DNA of 64,000 nucleotides from JAIBJN01 sp963748205 (lineage in GTDB: Bacteria; Actinomycetota; Thermoleophilia; Gaiellales; Gaiellaceae). Made by a program: the position numbers and the translations under genes. The notes below the pieces were generated by a model. It did not search any database. It saw nothing but the letters and a program-made list of their open reading frames with translations, and had not been told where the DNA came from. Positions 8,814 through 17,315 of the stretch are shown one piece after another. The DNA lies in the NCBI GenBank assembly GCA_963748205.1, contig CAVVIB010000016.1:59090-123089 (forward strand), given 5' to 3'. How positions within the stretch are numbered: the stretch's first letter is position 1; every line of letters starts with the position of its first letter.

Positions 8814-11150
8814 TGGCTGCGACGGGCGCGGGCGCTGTCGTCGTCGGCGGCGACGTGCGCAACAGCGTCATCGTCACCGGCGACAACGTCAATCTCCAGG
8901 TCGAGCTCAAGGGAGTCGACGGCGCGTTGCTGCACCGGCTCAGTGAGGTCGCCAACCCGGTCGCGCTGCCCGTTCCGATCGACTCGAGGCCGCGCCGCTA
9001 CCCGGATCACGTCGATCGCGAGAGCGAGGCCGGCGCCGTCATCGCCGCCGCGCAGCAGGGCGGGGTCATCAACGTCTACGGCGAGCCGGGGATCGGCAAG
9101 ACGCACGTCCTCTCGCACGTCGCGCACGACCCGGCCGGAGGCGCGTTTCCGGACGGGATCGCGCACGTCGACGCGCTGGATGCTCCGCTCGACGACGCCC
9201 TGCAGGCGCTCTTCGAGGAGTTCTACGACTGCGGTGACCCGGCCGTCCGGCCCTCGCGGAGCCGACTGCGACGCGCGCTTGGCGACCGGCGCGCGCTCGT
9301 CGTCGTCGACGATCTCGGGCTCGAGCGGGAAGGGGCGCAGGCGCTCCTCTCGGCGGCGCCGGGCTGCGCGTTCGTCATCGCGTCGACGGCAAGGACCGTC
9401 TGGGACGGCGAGGCGATCCAGCTCGCCGGCCTGCACTCTCGAGTTCGGGCTCGCGATCGTCGAGCAGGAGATCGGCCGTCCGCTGACGCCGGAGGAGCGC
9501 GTCGAGGCCGAGTCGCTCTGCAACGCGCTCGGCGGGCATCCGTGGCGGATCCGGGAGGCGGCGGCCCGCGCGCGGGACGAGGGGCGGTCGCTCGCCGAGG
9601 CGGCCCGCGCGCTCGATCCGACCGCGATGCTGGCCGGGCTGACGAGTGGCGAGGAGAGCGTGCTCGCGGGCCTGGCTGCCGTCGGTGGGGGGCCGGTGGG
9701 CCTCGCGCACGTGCAGGAGCTGAGCCCGGTCGAGGACGTGGGCCCGGTCCTGGAGAGCCTCGAGCGGCGTCATCTCGTGCTCAGCCACAGCCCGCGCTAC
9801 AGCCTTCCGGAGCCGCTGGCGGAAGAGATCGGGCGCCGCACGGACCTCGAGCCGCTCCGCACCCGGGCCATGGAGCACTTCACCGCGTGGGCCGAGCGCG
9901 AAAGGGATCCGGCCGCGGTCGCGGCGGAGCGGCCCGCAGTGCTCGACCTCCTGCGCTGGGCGAGCCGGACGGGGCGCGACAAGGACGCGATCCGCCTCGG
10001 GAGAGCCGCCGAGGACGCCTTCGCCGCAGTCGGCGCGTTCGGGACGTGGGGCGTGGCGGTCGAGACCGTGCTCGCCGCCGCCCGCCGGCAGGGAGATCTC
10101 CACGAGGAGGCCTGGGCTCTCCACCAGCGCGGCACCCGGACGTTCGCACTCGACGAGAGCAAGGCCGCGCTGCCCGACCTCGAGCGTGCGCGAGACATCC
10201 GCCGGCACAACGGCGACCAGCGCGGCGCGGCGGCGAGCGAGCACAACATCGAGGTGATCAAGGGTGCGTTCCCGTGGTGGTACGCCCGATTCGGCAGGGG
10301 CGGCGGCTGGCTGCTTGCCCTGCTGGCGATCGGCCTCGTGCTCATCGCAGCGGCTGTGGGCGGCGCGCTCGCGCTACGGGACGACGACGAGGGGCCGACG
10401 ACCACGACCGGCGGGCTATTGGTTGTCCCGGGTGTCGTCGGAGAGTCGCTCGAGGACGCGCGGGCCACCCTCGAGGACGCGGGGCTTCAGGTCGCCGTCG
10501 CCCAGCCGCCTCCGGAGGAGCTCGACCCGGTCGTCACCGAGCAGGATCCGGCAGAGGGCGCGGAGGTCGAGCCCGGCTCGGTGGTCAGCCTCGTCGCCGT
10601 CGCCCAGTCGGCGCGCGTCCCGGACGTCCGCGGGCTCGGGGAGGGTGCCGCGATGAACGCCTTGGCGAACGCCGGCCTCCGAGGTGAGGTGACCGAGCGG
10701 GCATTCTCTGCCAGCGTGGCCGAGGGTCGTGTTTCGGCCCAGGACCCGGACCCCGATGCCGTCGTTCCCCTCGACTCCGTCGTCGAACTGACGGTGTCGA
10801 TGGGCCCGCCGCCGGACCTCGCGGTCCAGATCGACGACCTGGTTCCGGAGTGCGACGAGAGCTGCCAGGCGACGGTGACCTTCACGGTCACGACCGTCAA
10901 CGATGCCCCGGTGCGGGAGCCGTTCGATGTGCTCATCGAGGTGAGCCCGGACTCGTCGATGACGATCGAAATCGGCGGCCTCGAGGCGGGTCAGCCCCTG
11001 ATGCGCACTGTCACCATGGACGTCGGGGAGGAGTGCTTCCTCTCCGATTGCACGGCGATCGTCACGGTCGATCCCGAGGAACAGCTCGACGACCCGAACC
11101 GGGAGAACAACCGGGCCGAGTTCACACGGCCCGGGCCGATCATCGAGTGA
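8813..11150 (+). CDS. Membrane-anchored NLR-like STAND ATPase with PASTA2-Ig-like ectodomain (frameshifted)
   Basis: About 778 residues. Order: motif AVVVGGDVRNSVIVTGDNVN (7-26); NB-ARC-type ATPase with Walker A GEPGIGKT (90-97), Walker B RALVVVDDLG (about 160-169), the FVIASTART strand and a GLPL-like CNALGGHPWRI (about 235-245); a winged-helix-like segment; TPR-like helices (about 330-480); one transmembrane helix WLLALLAIGLVLIAAAVGGA (about 497-520); PASTA repeats at about 535-597 and 599-663; a CARDB/Ig-like domain with paired cysteines (about 669-772). Arginines before the helix and DDDE after it favour ATPase inside, PASTA outside. PASTA domains elsewhere sense peptidoglycan or muropeptides, usually on PknB-type kinases. 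Here an NLR replaces the kinase. A surplus T near 9437 breaks the frame; both halves are conserved. Confidence 0.8.
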
Positions 11151-11153
11151 TCG

Positions 11154-11922
11154 CTACTCGGCGGTGACGTAGGCGGCGGTGAGGCCGCCGTCGACGAGGA
11201 ACGTCGACCCGTTCACATACGAGGACTCGTCGCTCGCCAGGAAGAGCGCGCCGTAGGCGATCTCCTTCGCCTGCGCAAGCCGGCCCATCGGCAGGTGCTG
11301 GAGCCGGCGCTCCAGCGCGCCCGGCGTCTCGGAGAAGAGCCGCATGAGGAGGGGCGTCTCGACCGGGCCGGGGCAGATCGCGTTCACGCGGATGCCGCGC
11401 CGTGCGAACTCGACGGACAGCTCGCGGCTCAGCGAGAGCACCGCGCCCTTGGAGGCCGTGTAGGAGATCTGCGAGGTCGCCGCGCCCATCAGGGCGACGA
11501 ACGAGGCCACGTTGATGACCGAGCCCCCGCCGCGCTCGAGCAGGTGCGGGATGCCGTACTTGCAGCCGAGGTAGACGCCCTTCGTGTTCACGTCCTGGAC
11601 GCGCTGCCACGCATCCGGCTCGGTGTCCAGGATCGACCCGTCGTCCTCCGGCATGATCCCGGCGTTGTTGTAGATGACGTCGATGCCGCCGTAGCGCTCG
11701 GCCGTCGGCGGCGTACATCGCCTCGACGCTCGCCGCGTCGGCGACGTTGACCTCCTGGAAGAACGCCTCGCGGCACTCGGAGGCCGTCTTCTCACCGGCC
11801 TCGCGGGACATGTCGGCGACGCACACGCTCGCGCCCTCTTCCGAGAAGAGCAGCGCCGCCTCGCGGCCGATGCCGCTCGCGGCGCCGGTGATGACAGCGA
11901 CTTTTCCGTCGAGCCGGCCCAT
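11154..11922 (-). CDS. Short-chain dehydrogenase/reductase (frameshifted)
   Basis: Classical SDR of about 255 residues using NAD(P)(H). It shows the cofactor motif TGAASGIG, the NNAG structural motif, the catalytic Ser in NVASFVALMG, YTASK (Tyr and Lys of the YxxxK motif), the CPGPVETP loop, and the C-terminal YVNGSTFLVDGGLTAAY. One surplus base near 11703 (between MYAAD and AERYGG) splits the frame. Substrate not predictable. It ends four bases from the convergent receptor gene and lies 12 bases downstream of a lipoprotein gene on the same strand. Confidence 0.85.
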
Positions 11923-11934
11923 GCCGGCGGAAGA

Positions 11935-12456
11935 CTAACCCGCCGTGAGCTTCTGCATGAGCGCATCGAGCCGATCCCAGCGCGGGTCGGTTCCCGGCTC
12001 GGGCTGCTCGTTCCACCAGACCAGCACGACGTTCGGCCCGTACTGCTTGTTCGCCACGTAGGACTTGGCCGCCTCGTCGAAGTCCCAGTGGATCCCGTCG
12101 GCCGACTCCTCGAGCGGCTGCGCGGTCTCCTTGTCGGAGAGGAGCGAGTCCACCGCTTCGGTGCGCTCGGGGTCGACGACGTAGATCGTGAAGTTCCCGT
12201 ACTGGCGCTGCTGCGCCGGGGTCGGGTTCAGGCCGAGCCCGAGCTGCTCCCAGGACGGGTCCTGGACCTCGACTTCCTCGAGCTGCGTGCTCTCGGCAGC
12301 CTCGAGGAACTGCTGGACGACCTGCTGCGCTCCGATCGGCGCAGCTTCCTGCTGGGTCGTCTCGGTGTCGACAGCGTCGTCGCTCTCGGCGTCGGCACCG
12401 CAGCCTGCGGCGGCGAGCGCGAGGAGAAGCAAGGGAATGAGGGCGATGCGTCTCAT
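11935..12456 (-). CDS. Lipoprotein of unknown function
   Basis: Protein of 173 residues with a lipoprotein signal: MRRIALIPLLLLALAAAGC gives a lipobox AAGC with the lipid-bearing Cys at residue 19. An acidic, Thr/Gln-rich linker follows, then a mixed domain of about 110 residues with YGNFTIYVVDPER and VVLVWWNEQPEPGTDPRWDRL. It is expected on the outer face of the cytoplasmic membrane. No enzymatic motif seen and no family recognised; the length would suit a small binding or scaffold domain. Confidence 0.7.
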   Translation of the reverse strand: MRRIALIPLLLLALAAAGCGADAESDDAVDTETTQQEAAPIGAQQVVQQFLEAAESTQLEEVEVQDPSWEQLGLGLNPTPAQQRQYGNFTIYVVDPERTEAVDSLLSDKETAQPLEESADGIHWDFDEAAKSYVANKQYGPNVVLVWWNEQPEPGTDPRWDRLDALMQKLTAG

Positions 12457-12525
12457 CTCGTCAAGAGTACGTGCCCGTTCCGACGCAAAGAGTATCCCGG
12501 CCGGATGTAAGCGTTGTTTTGGCGC

Positions 12526-13409
12526 TCAGCCCAGCCGCTTCTCGAACCAGTGGTGCGCGTAGGGATCGTCGTTGTAGCGGTCGATCTCGACATAGCCGGC
12601 GGCGCGGTACATCGCCTTCGCCTCGTCGAGCGAGCGATTGGTGTAGAGGCGCACCTGCTTGTGGCCGAGTGCGACGGCTTCGTCCTCGAGCGCTGTCAGG
12701 AGCCGCTTGCCGATCCCGAGTCCGCGGTGGGCGCCGTCGACCCACATGCGCATGAGCTCCCCGACGTTGGGCGCGAGGGTTCTCAGCCCACCGCAGCCGG
12801 CCGGCTGGCCGCTCATGCGTACGACGAGGAAGGCGCCGGTCGGCGGGACGAGCTCGCTGCGATCGGCCGGCAGCGTTCGCGTGGGATCGAACGGCTCGTC
12901 GAAGCGTTCGCCGAGCTCCGCGAAGTAGTGGCCGAGGCACCAGCGCGCATCGGCCGAGGCCGGGTCCTCCAGCTCGACCGAGACCATCGAGACCGCCAGC
13001 AGCCGCATGATCTCGCCCTGTGCGGCGAGCAAGCGGGCACGCTGCTCGTCGCTGAGCGGCGCGAGAGCGGAGGCCGCAAGCTCGTCCGAGATTCGGTTGA
13101 GCTCGCCGAGCTCCGCCTGCCCGGCCTGCGTCAGGCGGAGCCGGGTTGTCCGGCGGTCGCCGGGTTCGGGCTCCGCTCGATCAGGCCCTCGCGCTCGAGC
13201 GAGCCGAGCAGCCGCGAGAGGTAGCCCGAGTCGAGACCGAGCCGGGCGCGCACGTCGCGCGGGGTGGCGCCGTCCACTCCGATCTCGAAGAGCACGCGGC
13301 CCTCGCCGAGCGGTCGATGGCCGAGATAGCGGTCAGTCAGCACGCCCAGCTGGCGCGTCACCAGACGGTTGAAGCTGCGCACGCGCGCGACGTCCCCGGG
13401 ACTCGACAT
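12526..13409 (-). CDS. MarR-GNAT fusion: HTH regulator with acetyltransferase domain (frameshifted)
   Basis: Bifunctional protein of about 294 residues. Residues 1-140 are a MarR winged helix (RSFNRLVTRQLGVLTDRYLG, then GATPRDVRARLGLDSGYLSRLLGSLEREGLIERS, then LRLTQAGQAELGELN). Residues 160-294 form a GNAT acetyltransferase with the acetyl-CoA loop VDGAHRGLGIGKRLL and NRSLDEAKAMYRAAGYVEI. One base is missing near 13160 (AGC CCG AAC should read AGC CCC GAA), which makes the two halves look separate. MarR-GNAT proteins are a known family. This one probably represses itself through the palindrome at 13411-13426 and may sense or acetylate an amine or amino acid; it sits next to an amine-catabolism operon. 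Confidence 0.85.
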
Positions 13410-13410
13410 C

Positions 13411-13426
13411 TCTGACCTAGGTCAGA
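13411..13426. promoter_or_regulatory. Perfect 16-bp palindrome, candidate MarR operator
   Basis: TCTGACCTAGGTCAGA is its own reverse complement and lies one base upstream of the MarR-GNAT start codon (13409). On the coding strand a TATTCT -10-like hexamer immediately precedes it, so a dimer bound here would cover the transcription start and the ribosome landing site. Length and symmetry fit MarR-family operators. The site lies between this gene and the end of the aldehyde dehydrogenase gene, whose stop is at 13443. Confidence 0.65.
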
Positions 13427-13442
13427 GAATACAACCGAGAAG

Positions 13443-14789
13443 TCAGTCCGTCGAGATGTACACGTTCTTGACCTCGGAGTAGCCCTCGAGGCCGTGGAGG
13501 CCCAGCTCCCGGCCGAAGCCGGACTGCTTGAAGCCGCCGAACGGGGTCGACACGCGCACCGAGCTGTTCGAGTTGACCGAGAGGACGCCCGATTCGAGGC
13601 CGCGCGCCATGCGGAGGGCCCGGGCGCCGTCGCGCGTCCAGATCGACCCCGAGAGGCCGTACGGCGTGTCGTTGGCGAGCCGCAGCGCCTCCTCCTCGTC
13701 CGCGAACGGAATCACGGCGGCGACGGGGCCGAAGACCTCCTCGCGGGCGACGCGGTCGTCGTTCGTCGCCTCGACCAGCGTGCACGGGAACCAGAAGCCG
13801 GCGCCGCCGGGCGTCTCGCCCTGGAAGGCGACGTCGCCGTCCACGAAGGACGAGACCGTCTCGCGGTGCGCCGCCGAGATGAGCGGGCCCATCTCCGTCG
13901 CCTCGTCCGCGGGATCGCCGACCTTCACGCCGCGCGTCGCCTCGACGAGCAGCTCGAGGAAGCGGTCGTAGGCGGAGCGCTCGACGAGGATGCGCGAGCG
14001 CGCGCAGCAGTCCTGGCCGGCGTTGTCGAAGACGGCGTACGGCGCGGCGGCGGCAGCCTTCTCCAGATCGGCGTCCGCGAAGACGACGTTGGCCGACTTC
14101 CCGCCGAGCTCGAGCGTCACGCGCTTGATCGTCGCGGCGGCGCCCTCCATCACGCGGCGGCCGACCTCGGTCGAGCCGGTGAAGCCGATCTTCGCCACGT
14201 CGGGGTGCTCGACGAGCCGCTGCCCGACGACCGAGCCCTTGCCGGCGACGACGTTGACGACGCCCTCCGGGATCCCGGCCTCGAGCGCCAGCTCGGCGAG
14301 CCGCAGCGCCGAGAGCGGCGTCAGCTCGGCCGGCTTGAGGACGACGGTGTTCCCGCACGCGAGCGCGGGGCCGAGCTTCCAGCTCGAGATGTTGAGCGGG
14401 AAGTTCCAGGGCACGATCAGCCCGACGACGCCGAGCGGCTCCCGGAACGTGAGGTCGACGCCGCCGGCGACGGGGATCGTCTCGCCATGGTGCTTGTCGA
14501 CCGCGCCCGCGTAGAAGTGGAAGACCTCGGCGACCATCCCGACCTCGCCGCGTGCGCCCGCGATCGGCTTGCCCACGTTCTCGGACTCGATGCGGGCGAG
14601 CTCCTCGTGGTGCTCCTCGACGAGCGTCGCCAGCCGCCGGAGCAGCCGGCCTCGGTCGGAGGGCGCGACGGCGCGCCAGGCGGGGAAAGCCTCCTTCGCG
14701 CGTGCGACGGCGGCGTCGGTCTCCTCGACGCCGGGCTCGGGTAGCTCCGCGATCGGCTGCTCGGTTGCCGGGTTGAGGACAGTGGTCAT
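13443..14789 (-). CDS. NAD(P)-dependent aldehyde dehydrogenase (PuuC-like role)
   Basis: Aldehyde dehydrogenase of 448 residues, slightly shorter than the usual 475-500 because the N terminus is trimmed. It shows the VPWNFPLNISSWKLGPALACG oxyanion/cofactor segment, GFTGSTEVGRRV, the general base in LELGGKSANVVF, and the nucleophile in AGQDCCARSR (the second Cys matches the usual GQxC position). Its ATG overlaps the stop of the PuuD-like gene (ATGA). In a Puu-like pathway it would oxidise a gamma-glutamyl-aminoaldehyde to the acid. Precise substrate is inferred from neighbours only. Confidence 0.88.
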   Translation of the reverse strand: MTTVLNPATEQPIAELPEPGVEETDAAVARAKEAFPAWRAVAPSDRGRLLRRLATLVEEHHEELARIESENVGKPIAGARGEVGMVAEVFHFYAGAVDKHHGETIPVAGGVDLTFREPLGVVGLIVPWNFPLNISSWKLGPALACGNTVVLKPAELTPLSALRLAELALEAGIPEGVVNVVAGKGSVVGQRLVEHPDVAKIGFTGSTEVGRRVMEGAAATIKRVTLELGGKSANVVFADADLEKAAAAAPYAVFDNAGQDCCARSRILVERSAYDRFLELLVEATRGVKVGDPADEATEMGPLISAAHRETVSSFVDGDVAFQGETPGGAGFWFPCTLVEATNDDRVAREEVFGPVAAVIPFADEEEALRLANDTPYGLSGSIWTRDGARALRMARGLESGVLSVNSNSSVRVSTPFGGFKQSGFGRELGLHGLEGYSEVKNVYISTD

Positions 14790-15496
14790 CGGTGCTCCTC
14801 GCGGTAGCGGCCGGCTTCCTCGACCAGGGCCTCGAAGAGCGCTGCGTCCTCGCCCTCCTCCGGGTGCCAGAGGACGCCGACCGCGAAGCGGCGCGAGGGA
14901 TCCTCGATCGCCTCGACGGTGCCGTCGTCGGCGCGGGCGGCCTCGCGCAGCCCTTCGCCGAGGCGGCCGTAGCCCTGATGGTGGTGGCTCTTCACCGGCG
15001 CGTGCTCGCCGACGAGCTCGCCGAGGCGGGTCCCCGGCAGGATCTCGACGCCGTGGTCGGCGAAGACGCCGGGCGTGTGCTTGTGGCTCTCGTGGCCGAC
15101 GACCTCGGGAAGGTGCTGGACGAGGTCGCCGCCGCGGGCGACGTTGAGCACCTGGCTCCCGCGGCAGATGGCCAGCACGGGCATGTCGCGCGCGAGCGCG
15201 CCTTCGAGGAGCGTGAGCTCGGCGCTGTCGCGCTCGGGCCGCGTCCCGTTCGTCTCGGGGTGCGCCTCGGCGCCGTAGCTCTCCGGGTCGAGGTCGGCGC
15301 CGCCCGAGAGGATGAGGCCGTCGAGAGCGTCCAGGGTCTCTTCGACCCCCTCGGCCGAGGGCGGCACGAGCAGCGCCCGCCCGCCGGCCTTCTCGACCGC
15401 GCGGACGTACGAGAGTGGGATGAGCGCCGCCGGCAGCTCCCAGACGCCCCAGCGGGCCTCCTCGGCGTAGCTCGTGATACCGACGATCGGGCGCAT
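14786..15496 (-). CDS. puuD: Class I glutamine amidotransferase-like hydrolase, PuuD type
   Basis: Gamma-glutamyl-gamma-aminobutyrate hydrolase-like protein of 236 residues. It has the N-terminal PIVGITSY, the LILSGGADLDPESYG loop, the nucleophile Cys in VLAICRGSQVLNV, and the catalytic His-Glu in GVLWHPEEGED. The KSHHHQGYGRLGEGL segment is characteristic of the PuuD subgroup. PuuD releases glutamate from gamma-glutamyl-GABA at the end of the glutamylated putrescine pathway. It lies between the VOC and aldehyde dehydrogenase genes and downstream of a glutamine-synthetase-like ligase, which supports that role, though the actual amine is unknown. Confidence 0.82.
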   Translation of the reverse strand: MRPIVGITSYAEEARWGVWELPAALIPLSYVRAVEKAGGRALLVPPSAEGVEETLDALDGLILSGGADLDPESYGAEAHPETNGTRPERDSAELTLLEGALARDMPVLAICRGSQVLNVARGGDLVQHLPEVVGHESHKHTPGVFADHGVEILPGTRLGELVGEHAPVKSHHHQGYGRLGEGLREAARADDGTVEAIEDPSRRFAVGVLWHPEEGEDAALFEALVEEAGRYREEHR

Positions 15497-15498
15497 CG

Positions 15499-15897
15499 CT
15501 ACGAGTCTACGTAGCGGAGCACAACGTGCCAGCCGTCAGGATCAGCAAACGTCAGATCGTCGTTCCAGTAGGGATTTTCGGGCTCGACGGGCTCGTGGCC
15601 GAGCGCCCGCATACGGGTCTCGATCGCCGCGATCGCGTCTCGGTCGGTCATGTAGAGGACGAGCAGGTTGTCGCGCGTCGGAGCCGGCCCGGGGCTGCCC
15701 TCCGCATGCGTGGTCAGCTCGAGATGCACCTCTTCGCCCGGGAGCCCGAGCATGACGCCGCTGTAGCCCGCGTGATCCTCGAACGAGTCGATGCGCTTCA
15801 GGCCGAGGCCGTCCTCGTAGAAGCGGAGCACGTCGTCGAGCTGGTCGGTGGGCCGGGCGAAGCGGACGGCTGCGAACGGCCGGCTAGCCGCGCTCAT
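15499..15897 (-). CDS. VOC/glyoxalase-fold protein
   Basis: Protein of 132 residues with the vicinal-oxygen-chelate fold: two beta-alpha-beta-beta-beta units, LDDVLRFYEDGLGLKRIDSF in the first and IETRMRALGHEPVEPENPYW with TFADPDGWHVVLRYV in the second. Likely metal ligands are the Glu in EEVHLELTTH and residues in the FADPDG strand. Families with this fold include lyases, dioxygenases and resistance proteins, so the reaction cannot be assigned. It overlaps the end of the ligase gene by 14 bases and precedes puuD by two bases, so it is part of the amine operon. Confidence 0.75.
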   Translation of the reverse strand: MSAASRPFAAVRFARPTDQLDDVLRFYEDGLGLKRIDSFEDHAGYSGVMLGLPGEEVHLELTTHAEGSPGPAPTRDNLLVLYMTDRDAIAAIETRMRALGHEPVEPENPYWNDDLTFADPDGWHVVLRYVDS

Positions 15898-17219
15898 ACA
15901 TGCGCTCGCGCTCGTAGCAGGTGACCGCCTCGTCGAAGAGGCGCTGCTCCGTGCGCGCGTAGTTCAGGTAGTGGTCGACGACGTCGTCGCCGAGGGCGGC
16001 GCGCGCCATCGTCCCCTCCTCGAGCGCGGCGATCCCTTCGCGCAGCGAGTGGGGGAAGCGCTCGGCGTCGGATTCGTACGCGTTCCCCTCCAGGGCAGGC
16101 GGTAGCTCCAGCTCGTTCTCGATCCCGTGCAGTCCGGCCGCCAGGAGCGCGGCGAAGGAGAGGTACGGGTTGACGTCGCCGCCCGGGATCCGCGTCTCGG
16201 TGCGCAGCCCGGCGCCGTGGCCGACGATCCGGAACCCGCACGTGCGGTTGTCGTGGCCCCAGGCGAGCGTCGTCGGCGCCCAGCTGCCCGCCGCGAAGCG
16301 CTTGTACGAGTTGATCGTCGGCGCGAGGAAGATCGCCAGCTCCTTCAGGCAGGCGATCTGGCCGGCGAGGTACTGCTTGAAGATGTCGGACTCGCCCGCG
16401 AAGGCGCTTTCTTGCCGTCGCGCCAGAGGCTCGAGTGGATGTGGCACGAGTTGCCGATCCACGTGTGGTCGGGCTTGGCCATGAAGGTGATCGAGCAGCC
16501 GTTCAGGTGCGCGATCTCCTTGGCGCCGTTCTTGTAGACGGTGTGGTTGTCGGCCATCGTCACGGCGTCCGCGTAGCGGAAGTTGATCTCCTGCTGGCCG
16601 GGCCAGGCCTCGCCCTTCGAGGTCTCTACCTTGATGCCGGCGCCCTGCATGCCGTTGCGGATCTGGCGGATCAGGGGCTCGTCGTAGGTGGTGGCGAGGA
16701 TGTGGTAGTCGAGGATGTACGGGACCGACGGCGTCAGCTCGCGGTAGTGCTTGGCGTGGGCCTCCTCGTAGCTCTCCTTCAGGAGGTAGAACTCGAGCTC
16801 CGAGCCGAACATGGGCGTGAAGCCGAGTTCCTCCGCCCGCTCGACCTGCCGCTTCAGGACCTGGCGCGGGGAGGGCGCGACCGGCCGCCCGTCCTGCCAG
16901 GCGACGTCGCAAAGGACGAGCGCGGTCGCCTCGAGCCACGGAATCCGCCGCAGGGTCGCCACGTCGGGCTTGAGCGCGAAGTCGCCGTAGCCCTGCTCCC
17001 AGCTCGCGATCCCGTACCCGGGAACGGGTCCATCTCCATTTCGAGGGCGAGCAGGTAGTTGCAGCCCTCGACTCCGTGGTCGCCGACGTGCTCCTCGACG
17101 AAGAACTCCCCGTGGAGGCGCTTGCCCATCAAGCGCCCCTGCATGTCGGTGAAAGCGACGATCACCGTGTCGATCGAACCGTCCGCGACGGCCTTCGTCA
17201 GCTCGTCCAGCGTCAGCAT
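15884..17219 (-). CDS. Glutamine-synthetase-family gamma-glutamyl-amine ligase (PuuA-like, two frameshifts)
   Basis: Member of the glutamine synthetase superfamily, about 445 residues. The beta-grasp N-terminal part includes FTDMQGRLMGKRLHGEFF. The catalytic part has GSELEFYLL, ADAVTMADNHTVYKNGAKEI, the ATP/glutamate segment FMAKPDHTWIGNSCHIHSSL, and NPYLSFAALLAAGLHGIENE. The FTDMQGR start and association with puuD and aldehyde dehydrogenase favour ligation of glutamate to a polyamine, ethanolamine or similar amine rather than ammonia assimilation. Breaks occur near 17025 (PFPG to YGIASW) and near 16410 (in an aaa run, GKK to SAFAGES). Start taken at the ATG at 17219; an ATG about 10 codons upstream (MNRRVDSPS) is an alternative. 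Divergent from the APC permease. Confidence 0.82.
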
Positions 17220-17250
17220 GGACGGGGAGTCTACGCGCCTGTTCATGGGC

Positions 17251-17280
17251 TTGACAGGAACTCCCCCGACAGCGTAGAAA
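17251..17280 (+). promoter_or_regulatory. Candidate promoter of the APC permease
   Basis: TTGACA (17251-17256), 18-base spacer, TAGAAA (17275-17280, 4 of 6 to TATAAT). A strong ribosome-binding site GGAGGAGG at 17302-17309 precedes the ATG at 17316. The same 96-base gap must also hold the leftward promoter of the amine operon, which I could not place. Confidence 0.45.
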
Positions 17281-17315
17281 CCCCGCCCTAGGCCGCCGAA
17301 TGGAGGAGGCGTGAC

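Noticed and set aside
8138..10687. Single 849-residue gene covering the small protein and half of the NLR
   Set aside because: It is a chimera of real and wrong frames produced by the +1 errors near 8541 and 9437; after 9440 it turns into Arg/Gly-rich nonsense.
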